Part shown: positions 25,770-32,270 of the stretch, one piece after another | How the letters are laid out: every line of letters begins with the position of its first letter | Position numbering within the stretch: the first letter of the stretch is position 1 | Assembly (NCBI GenBank): GCA_040391605.1 | Contig: JBEBXK010000010.1 | Span: forward strand, 1 to 64,000 | Direction: 5' to 3' | DNA: 64,000 nucleotides | From: Vulgatibacter incomptus_A | GTDB taxonomy: Bacteria > Myxococcota > Myxococcia > Myxococcales > Vulgatibacteraceae | Program-made: the position numbers and the translations under genes | Notes under the pieces: generated by a model | The model's input: the letters and a program-made list of their open reading frames with translations, nothing else | What the model was told of the DNA's origin: nothing | Database searches by the model: none

Positions 25770-26641
25770 GGCCCGTTTACCTGGAGGCTCCCAGGGCTGC
25801 GGCTCGCTTCTTCGCGAGGGGGCGGAAGGGGCGGCGAAGGGCTCCTTGGACGAGGCGGTGGCCGCGCTCGCCAAGTACACCGGCGCCAAGGTGCCCAAGA
25901 GACAGCTCGAGGAGCTCGTCGTGCGGGCGGCACAAGACCCCGGCGACGTGATTGACGAAGCCTTCCTCGACGCGCTGTCGCGAGATCCAGGGCGTGAGCG
26001 AAAGTGGGTCGTCCTCGTCGACGGCAACAAGGACCATATCAAGCACGTGCGAGCTGCGGCCAGGCGCCACGGCGTCGAGGTCACGATCGTGATCGACGTC
26101 ATCCACGTGCTGGAGTACCTCTGGGCGGCGGCACCGGTCTTCCACGAGGAGGGGACGCCCGAACTCGAGGCGTGGGTGACGGAGCGCCTGCTCTGGCTCC
26201 TCTGCGGAGAGGCCGGCCAGGTGGCGGCTGCCATTCGTCGCAGCGCCACCAAGCGGGGCCTCTGTCCTGAGCAGCGGAAGGCCGCCGATCGGTGCGAACT
26301 ACATCACGGGCTACAAGCAGTACCTGCCGTATGATCGCTGCCTGGAGGAGGGACTGCCGTTCGCGACGGGCGTGATCGAAGGAGCGTGCCGGCATCTCGT
26401 CCGCGATCGGATGGAGATAACCGGGGCGCGGTGGAGCCTCGTCGGGGCGGAGGCGGTACTCCGCATTCGGTCGCTTCGATCGAGCGGCGACTTCGACGAG
26501 TACTGGAAGCATCACGAGAAGATGGAATACGAGCGAAACCATCAGGCCAAGTACCAGGACGGGAAAGCGCCCGAGCTCACGTCCCCCGCCGAGGCCAGCG
26601 CCTCGACCAATACGCGAGGCCCCCTGCGGCCGGTGAAGTGA
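25770..26641 (+). pseudogene. ISKra4-family transposase remnant, N-terminally truncated and frameshifted
   Basis: Two frames together resemble the C-terminal half of an ISKra4-type transposase. The first, to about 26280, reads VAALAKYTGAKVPKRQLEEL, then KWVVLVDGNKDHI and VIDVIHVLEYLWAAAPVF (DDE-like catalytic region). Near 26280 the match moves to another frame, reading NYITGYKQYLPYDRCLEEGL, then GVIEGACRHLVRDRMEITGA and SGDFDEYWKHHEKMEYERN. The N-terminal part of the transposase is absent, and no terminal inverted repeats were found. It cannot make an active protein. Confidence 0.85.
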
Positions 26642-26803
26642 TGTGGGACTCGTCTACCCAAAGGAGCCGCACCCTATTGAGAAGCCCTGCGTTCTCCTCG
26701 GCTCCCCTGGGCTGCCCTTGAGTCTCCCCGAACTGCCTTCGGGTCGGCTCTTGGTGCGGCCTGGGGGATCGCCCGGAGAGCCCGCCCCAACCCCTGCCTG
26801 CAT

Positions 26804-26825
26804 TACCCCATCCCTAAGCCAAGAA
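26804..26825 (+). repeat. 22-bp imperfect direct repeat, copy 1
   Basis: TACCCCATCCCTAAGCCAAG followed by AA. It matches the copy at 27143-27164 at 20 of 22 positions. The two copies flank the small cysteine-rich lipoprotein gene. Confidence 0.6.
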
Positions 26826-26872
26826 CTGACGTTCATTCGACTGGGATCAGGTTGGCCCTACGGTCGGCTACG

Positions 26873-27100
26873 CTACTTCAAACAGGAATTCCCGCACGCT
26901 TCATAGTCGGCTAGGCACTGGTTGCTACATGATTCCTTCTTTTGGCGGCAGGATTTGGTAGACCCGCATTCCAGCGCCCAGCAGCGGTCAGTGCAGGCGT
27001 CAGCGGTCGCGGAACATTCGTCGAGGCAGTCACCGTTCCCGCCGCAGGCTGACAGGGCCAAAATTGCAGTTGCAGCCGCAGCCGCGATGAAAAACCTCAT
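26873..27100 (-). CDS. Small cysteine-rich lipoprotein
   Basis: A 75-residue predicted lipoprotein of unknown function. Residues 1-18 form a signal peptide and Cys19 sits in a lipobox (LSAC). The mature part has ten further cysteines in a regular pattern: C-x3-C-x6-C-x3-C at residues 25-40 and again at 58-73, joined by Cys45 and Cys51. This looks like two disulfide-stapled helical hairpins. GGAGGG lies before the ATG. It is flanked by a 22-bp direct repeat and preceded by a structured intergenic region. Confidence 0.75.
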   Translation of the reverse strand: MRFFIAAAAATAILALSACGGNGDCLDECSATADACTDRCWALECGSTKSCRQKKESCSNQCLADYEACGNSCLK

Positions 27101-27142
27101 GATCCCTCCATGACGGGGTTGGTTCCGGCAGTAGGGTACTAA

Positions 27143-27164
27143 TACCCCATCCCTAGGCTAAGAA
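27143..27164 (+). repeat. 22-bp imperfect direct repeat, copy 2
   Basis: TACCCCATCCCTAGGCTAAG followed by AA, two mismatches from the copy at 26804-26825. It lies 42 bp upstream of the cysteine-rich lipoprotein start codon. Confidence 0.6.
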
Positions 27165-27263
27165 GAACTTTCTAATTCAAGGGCTGTGAGATGCCCTAAT
27201 TTCAGCCGCAAAGGGATCGCTACCCCAACAGCGACGTCTGACCATCTGCCCTACGAGGGCAAG

Positions 27264-27366
27264 CTTCAGGGGAGGTGATAGGCCCCCTGAAGTGGTGACT
27301 CATCCGGACAGGCAGAAACCTAAGGTTTCATCCTTTGGTTATCTTCGGGCAACCTAGAAATTGCCC
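27264..27366. other. Cluster of three inverted repeats in an intergenic region
   Basis: CTTCAGGGG/CCCCTGAAG (27264-27272 with 27284-27292), GAAACC/GGTTTC (about 27315-27329) and GGGCAA/TTGCCC (27347-27366) follow one another within 103 bp. The region lies between the stop of the MORN-like gene and the start of the cysteine-rich lipoprotein, both on the minus strand. They could end the first transcript or structure the leader of the second. No coding potential is seen in 27165-27557. Confidence 0.45.
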
Positions 27367-27557
27367 TCAGCCGCAGGCCGCGCCACCCCGCCGCCACCCC
27401 CACCAAGCGCCGCCGCAAGACCGAGGCCCACCTTGGTCTCTACGGCAGCGTCGCTATCCCAAGGGCCTACTGATCTAGCCCAGCTACATGGACCTTCACC
27501 ACGACTTCGAGCCTCATTCCCGAGGCACAAGTCCCTCGGGAGAGGTTGAATGGGCCC

Positions 27558-28415
27558 CTATTCGAGCGGCAACAAACAGGCCGCCCGACGGCTCTCGCTG
27601 CAAGGCTCCTTCATCAAGCATTGAACGATAAGCGGGTCGAGCTCTCTTGTGGCACAAGCCTTTCCGCAATCAGCTGCAGAAAGAATGGTCCCACCGATCA
27701 CCAGGTAATCGCTACATCCATACCCGGTGGACCCGTTTTCCGTTGTCGAGCGATAAACCTTGGAGCACATCACAAGGCAGGCTTCCTCTTCCTCCTCCTT
27801 GGTTGGCGGCTCCTTGCCGTCCTTGTAGACGACTTCTTCCTTCTGCCCATCCTCGTCCCAGAAGGTCCAAACGCCCTCTCTTTTGCCGTTCACGAAGGCA
27901 CCCTCTAGTCGCTGCTTCCCGTCCTCATACCAAGCGGTCCAGACCCCCTCCTCCTTGCCTGCCCGATACGCCCCCTCCTGCTCCTTCTGCCCGTTTTCGT
28001 GCCACAAAATCCAGAGACCATCTTCCAGGCCGTTTTTGAAGGCACCCTCCATAGCCTTCTGACCGTTCGCCTGCCACCAGGTCCAGGTGCCCTCCTTCTT
28101 GCCGTTTTTGTAGACGCCCTCTACTCCCTTCTGTCCGTTCTCGTACCACCAGGTCCAGGGACCCTCTTCTTTGCCGAAATCAAAGACAGCTTCCTGGGCC
28201 TTCTGCCCGTTTTCGTACCACCAGGTCCAGGGTCCCTCTTGCAAGCCGTCTACGGTGCCGGCGCAGCCTCTGAACCTCATCTCCTGTTGTTCGCTGGAGA
28301 AACTCCCTTCTTGCAACTCCTGCCCTGGAGGACACGGCCCTTCCGACGACTCCTCGGAACACGAAGTCAACGCGACAGCGAAGATCAGCCAGCCTCTTGC
28401 GATTCCCCTGAGCAC
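27558..28415 (-). CDS. Lipoprotein with six MORN-variant (YwqK-like) repeats
   Basis: A predicted lipoprotein of about 285 residues. The GTG at 28415 is preferred because AAGGAGGG lies just upstream and the protein then starts with a signal peptide and lipobox (ALTSC); a TTG at 28463 is possible. Six repeats of about 23 residues follow, such as EGPWTWWYENGQKAQEAVF and EGVWTAWYEDGKQRLEGAF, the G-x-W-x-x-W-x-x-x-G-Q-K pattern of MORN_2/YwqK proteins. Such repeats are scaffolds; in some genomes they are called antitoxins, but no toxin gene is present here. A cysteine-containing C-terminal part of about 75 residues follows. Confidence 0.85.
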   Translation of the reverse strand: MLRGIARGWLIFAVALTSCSEESSEGPCPPGQELQEGSFSSEQQEMRFRGCAGTVDGLQEGPWTWWYENGQKAQEAVFDFGKEEGPWTWWYENGQKGVEGVYKNGKKEGTWTWWQANGQKAMEGAFKNGLEDGLWILWHENGQKEQEGAYRAGKEEGVWTAWYEDGKQRLEGAFVNGKREGVWTFWDEDGQKEEVVYKDGKEPPTKEEEEEACLVMCSKVYRSTTENGSTGYGCSDYLVIGGTILSAADCGKACATRELDPLIVQCLMKEPCSESRRAACLLPLE

Positions 28416-28470
28416 TTGAGCCCTCCTTGAGCTTAGGTCGGACAGCTCGGCAGTATCGAGCAAAACGGTC

Positions 28471-29214
28471 CTAGCACAAGAAAAGTTCTTTCAGCAGGTA
28501 GGCCCGGTAGAGCGGCGCGTTCACCACAGCGATCCAGGCGAGGCTGGTCTTCTGCCTCGAGGTGAGGTCCTCTGGGTTCTTCCAAAGAGCCCATCGAGCT
28601 CCCTTGAGATCCTTTGCGTCGTCTAGTCTCCCCCTACGCCGGAGGTCGTTCCACACCCGGCGCCGCACCTCGTCAAGGGCCTTCGTGGCCCATTGCACAA
28701 CGTGGAAGTGATCCAGGCATAGGACCACGTGCGGCGGGCAGGCCCGAACGGCCTCATCGATCCACGATGCGCCATCGGCGCTGACGAGTTGCAGCTCCTT
28801 CGTTTGCTCCGGGCCTAGTTCGGCGAAGAAGGACCGGACCGTTGCCGGGTCGCGATCAGGCGCCATCCAGACAAGGCGGCCGGTGTCGTGATCGATGACG
28901 ACGGTGACGTACTTGTGCCCCTTGCGGTAGCTCAGCTCGTCGATCCCGATCCGGCGCAGGCCGCTCAGCAGATCGACGCGCCGGCGCGCTTCGGTGCCGA
29001 CCGAATCGACGATGCCGCCCACCGTCCGCCACGCGATACGAGCGAGTTGGGAAACCGCGGACTTGCTGGTGTGGACGGCGAGCCGGGCGCACTGGTCCTC
29101 GAAATCGCGCGTGAACCCCGAGGTGGGGCGGGCCCACGGAACCTCGGCGACGACGACCCCGTGGTCAGGGCACTCCACTCGCGGGGACTCCGCTTCGATG
29201 AACACCTTGGTCAC
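28471..29214 (-). pseudogene. ISL3-family transposase fragment, truncated at both ends
   Basis: A 247-residue open frame matching the middle of ISL3 transposases: ESPRVECPDHGVVVAEVPWA after the zinc-binding region, IGIDELSYRKGHKYVTVVID with the first catalytic Asp, VSADGASWIDEAVRACPP with the second, and LDHFHVVQWATKALDEVRR. The same frame continues upstream (RRWRGLDLRVTKVF, to about 29250), but the N-terminal cysteine motif is not there. Family proteins are about 400 residues or more; here similarity stops after LYRAYLLKE and the frame ends LFLC. No flanking inverted repeats were found. Confidence 0.85.
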
Positions 29215-29519
29215 TCTCAGATCGAGCCCCCGCCATCTCCGCAGACCTCCGCCGCGCCCGCGGGACGCGTTCCGGCGGCCCCACTCATTTGGCGACCGTC
29301 ACCAGGGCGATCACCGATGTGATCCCTGCCCGGGATGGTATGAGTGGAGCAAGCCGTGACGGAATGCGGCCAGCCCCCGCTTCGTTTTCGAGGGATGCCA
29401 GGGCAGGTCCGCGACGCGCGCGGGCGGCAGGGCGAGCAGATTGCAGCCAAGAGGTCCATCTCCCCGCCTGGACCTTCCGGGGCCTCTTACGGCGGGATCT
29501 TAGCTTGGTAGGAGGAGTG

Positions 29520-29858
29520 ATGAAGGTCGGGCGAAACGACCCTTGCCCCTGTGGCAGCCGGCGGAAGTACAAGGTCTGCTGTGAGCGCAAGGGATCGGAT
29601 GGCAAGGGCGATTGGTCGAAGACGGGGATGATGGCGGTGGGGGTGGCGCTGCTCCTTGGCTTGGCGGGCTTCGTGGTCTCCCTCTTCAACGCGGACACGT
29701 CCACGGACGGGATGGTCTGGTCGGCGGAGCACGGCCACTACCACGCGGCGGATGGCAGCGAGTTGGAGGCGACCTCGGCGCCGCGGCCGCAGCCGCCTGG
29801 GCCGGCGCCCGCAGGGAAGGTCTGGTCGCCGGAGCACGGCCACTGGCACGACGAATAG
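29520..29858 (+). CDS. SEC-C motif protein with one membrane helix
   Basis: A 112-residue protein. The N-terminus is a SEC-C zinc motif (GRNDPCPCGSRRKYKVCC, residues about 4-21), the module found at the end of SecA and in small SecB- or ribosome-linked proteins. A single hydrophobic helix follows (MMAVGVALLLGLAGFVVSLF). The C-terminal part repeats VWSAEHGHYH and VWSPEHGHWH, histidine-rich segments that might bind metal. ATG at 29520 has AGGAGGAG upstream; the frame extends further but without support. A strong terminator follows. Confidence 0.8.
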   Translation: MKVGRNDPCPCGSRRKYKVCCERKGSDGKGDWSKTGMMAVGVALLLGLAGFVVSLFNADTSTDGMVWSAEHGHYHAADGSELEATSAPRPQPPGPAPAGKVWSPEHGHWHDE

Positions 29859-29880
29859 GCGCGCCTCCTGGTCTGAATCG

Positions 29881-29915
29881 CAAAGCCCCGCACCGATTCA
29901 TCGGGCGGGGCTTTG
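29881..29915. terminator. Intrinsic terminator, probably bidirectional
   Basis: CAAAGCCCCGC (29881-29891) pairs perfectly with GCGGGGCTTTG (29905-29915); the loop also holds CCGA/TCGG. It lies 22 bp after the SEC-C stop and between that gene and the convergent helicase gene. The A-run/T-run at each side suits either direction. Confidence 0.8.
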
Positions 29916-30057
29916 TCGATCCAGGGCGCCAGCGCTCCGGGCGTGAGTGGCTATGCGGGCATCGGAGCGCGATCGGCTGCGGGCGAACCGGCCGATAGCC
30001 CGGACGATGTAGCAGGGGCGGACCGCTGGAGGCCGATCGGCGCGTGCGAGGGGCTCT

Positions 30058-31836
30058 CTATCGTTCGTTTGGCTGGAGGAGCGGACTGGCCTTGCCGCTC
30101 CAGGCGAGGACGAGCTGGTGGGTGGCGCGGGTGATGGCGACGTAGAGGGCGCGGCGCGATGCGGGGCTGTCGGGGAAGGAGTGCTCGTTGGCGTCGGCGA
30201 CGATGACGGTGTCGAACTCGAGGCCCTTGGCGGCGACGACGGAGACGACGTGGGTGGCGCCCGGGAGCAGCTCTTCGGCGCCGACGACGGAGGTGGCGCG
30301 GGAGAGGAGGCGGGTGAGGCGCGCGGCGTCCCGGGCGACGACGCCGATGGTGGCGGCGGGATCCTGGAGGCGCAGGGCGCGCAGCTCGTCGACGAGCCAG
30401 CTGATCAAGTGGGTGTCGTGGGCGTGGGGGACGAAGCGCACGGCGTCGGAGGCGGCGGCTCTTCCACCCTGGGCAATCACGTGGGCGAAGTCGGAGATGG
30501 GGGGCGGGCAGCGGTAGCCGATCTTGAGCTCGGTCTGCGCCGCGTCGGGGACGCCGAGATCGCGCAGGGTGGCGTCCCAGCCCAGGAAGTTCGCGGAAGG
30601 ATCGACCTGCTGGCCGGCGTCTCCGGCGACGATGAGGGAGCGGCGGCGGGCACGGCCCAGGAGCTCGAGCTCGAAGGGCGCGAGCTCCTGGGCCTCGTCG
30701 ACGAAGAGCAGGTCGAAGGGGCGGGGATCGATCGCCGGGCTGCCGCTCCTCTCCGCCCGCAGCTTGTCCAGGGCGAAGAGCACGGGGGGATCTTCGGGGT
30801 CGAGGGTGCCCGCGTCGCTGTCGTCGTCCAGGCCGGCGCCGTCGACGCCGGTGATGGCCTCGCCGTCGTCGCCGCTCCACTGCTCCTCGGAGAATTGGAC
30901 GCGGGTATGCTCGAGGACCTCGTCGATCTGAGGCAGGGGCACCAGGGGCTCGGCGTGGGCGGCCATCAGCTCGAGGAGGCTGCGATCGCCGAAGAGGTCA
31001 CCGAGATCGTTGCGCACGATCCGGCGCTTTCCTCTGGACCATCGGCTGGCGAGCTCGCGCATGGCCACCCGCAGGGCGGGGTCGCGCTTGATGCGGACGA
31101 TCCCCGCTGGGGCGTGGCGGCTGTCTCGGGTGGGGAGGCCCGGGAAGGCCTGCCGCGCCTCGAGGGAGGCCCAGCGATCGAAGCCGAGGACCTGGACCCT
31201 GGTGACGCCCAGCCGCGAGAGCATGTTCTCGATGCGGTGGCGCAGGGGCTCGGTGGGGACGATGACGCCGGCTCGCCAGCGGGGGTTTCGGGCGAGGAGG
31301 CGTTGGATCCTGTGGACGGCGACGGTGGTCTTGCCGGCGCCGGCCTCGCCCAGCACCAGGACGTCTTCGTTGGGCGGCCGATCGACGATGGCCTGTTGGG
31401 CGGCGTCGAGCTTGACGGTGCGCGGGCGGCGATCGCCGGGACGGGGAAGCAGGGTCTCGGCGCGGGCGACGATCGACCAGCCCTCGGGCCCAAGGACGCA
31501 ATGCTCGTCCTCGGTGATCACCTCGGCCAGGGTGCCGTCCACGATCCGCAGGAGGTTGCGCTCGAGGACCTGGCCCTCGAGGCTGCGATCGCCCAGATCC
31601 AGCTCGTAGTCGTCGCCCTCGCGGGCCTCGAAGAAGACGTCAGCGAGGGGGGCCCGCTCCCAATCGACCACGGGGGGCCGGGAGGCGGGGTTGCCGACGT
31701 CGCCCAGGAAGATGTCGCGGACGCGGCCGCCTGTCTGGATGCGGAGATGGGCAGAGACGGGTCGGGATGCGCGCTGGACCAGCTCCTGGAGGGATTCGAG
31801 ACGGCGGATCAGGGTCTTTTCGATTCGGGACTGCAA
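30058..31836 (-). CDS. UvrD/HelD-like superfamily 1 DNA helicase
   Basis: An about 592-residue ATPase of the UvrD-like class. LGEAGAGKTTVAVHRIQRLL is Walker A near residue 180, LLFVDEAQELAPFELELLG is Walker B, IVAGDAGQQVDPSANFLGWD is motif III, and VSVVAAKGLEFDTVIVADAN and ALYVAITRATHQLVLAW are motifs V and VI at the C-terminus. The first roughly 170 residues are not recognised. A TTG at 31836 with GGAGG ten bases upstream is preferred; another TTG lies at 31869. It stands alone, so its DNA repair or transcription-recycling role is inferred only from family. Confidence 0.82.
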   Translation of the reverse strand: MQSRIEKTLIRRLESLQELVQRASRPVSAHLRIQTGGRVRDIFLGDVGNPASRPPVVDWERAPLADVFFEAREGDDYELDLGDRSLEGQVLERNLLRIVDGTLAEVITEDEHCVLGPEGWSIVARAETLLPRPGDRRPRTVKLDAAQQAIVDRPPNEDVLVLGEAGAGKTTVAVHRIQRLLARNPRWRAGVIVPTEPLRHRIENMLSRLGVTRVQVLGFDRWASLEARQAFPGLPTRDSRHAPAGIVRIKRDPALRVAMRELASRWSRGKRRIVRNDLGDLFGDRSLLELMAAHAEPLVPLPQIDEVLEHTRVQFSEEQWSGDDGEAITGVDGAGLDDDSDAGTLDPEDPPVLFALDKLRAERSGSPAIDPRPFDLLFVDEAQELAPFELELLGRARRRSLIVAGDAGQQVDPSANFLGWDATLRDLGVPDAAQTELKIGYRCPPPISDFAHVIAQGGRAAASDAVRFVPHAHDTHLISWLVDELRALRLQDPAATIGVVARDAARLTRLLSRATSVVGAEELLPGATHVVSVVAAKGLEFDTVIVADANEHSFPDSPASRRALYVAITRATHQLVLAWSGKASPLLQPNER

Positions 31837-32270
31837 CGTTGGGTAGCCTCCGGCGCGGGATAGATCCAAATCGGAACGGAAGAAACAAGATGCATCTCGC
31901 TTCCTATCCCGATTCGTCCGCTGCCAAAGGCCCTCTTGCCCGCAAGCGCGTCATCTCGCAAGTGGCGCGACCGGGAGGAGTCGCGCCCAGCGGTGCCGAG
32001 GGGGTGATCCCCAACGCAGCTGGCGGGGCGGCGCGGACGATCGCATCGCGGAGCTGCCGTGCGTGGCGATCGAGCGCTGCCGGCGGCGTGCATGATCGCG
32101 GAGTTGCGGCAGGCTGCGCTCGAGTTGGTCCCCCGCGCTGCTGGCGGCGCGGGGGAGGATGGGCAGCGCGAAGCGTGATCCCTCTGCCGCCTCCGGGAAG
32201 GCTCGCGCGTGATGTGTCGCTCCCCGATCCGGCTGGGCGCAGCGAGCGCGGCGCCCAGCCGAGATGGGAT
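31837..32270. other. Hairpin-rich intergenic region
   Basis: About 430 bp without a convincing gene. It contains three perfect inverted repeats: GGCGCGAC/GTCGCGCC (31964-31987), TCCCCCGCGC/GCGCGGGGGA (32129-32156) and GGCTGGGCGC/GCGCCCAGCC (32231-32260). The last lies 10 bp after the stop of the MYXO-CTERM-like gene on the minus strand and may be its terminator, although no T-run follows. Loop sequences share GCTGGCGG-like cores. Confidence 0.5.

Noticed and set aside
27558..28415. MORN/YwqK-like protein as an antitoxin
   Set aside because: It has a lipoprotein signal and no toxin gene next to it; the antitoxin label is not supported here.
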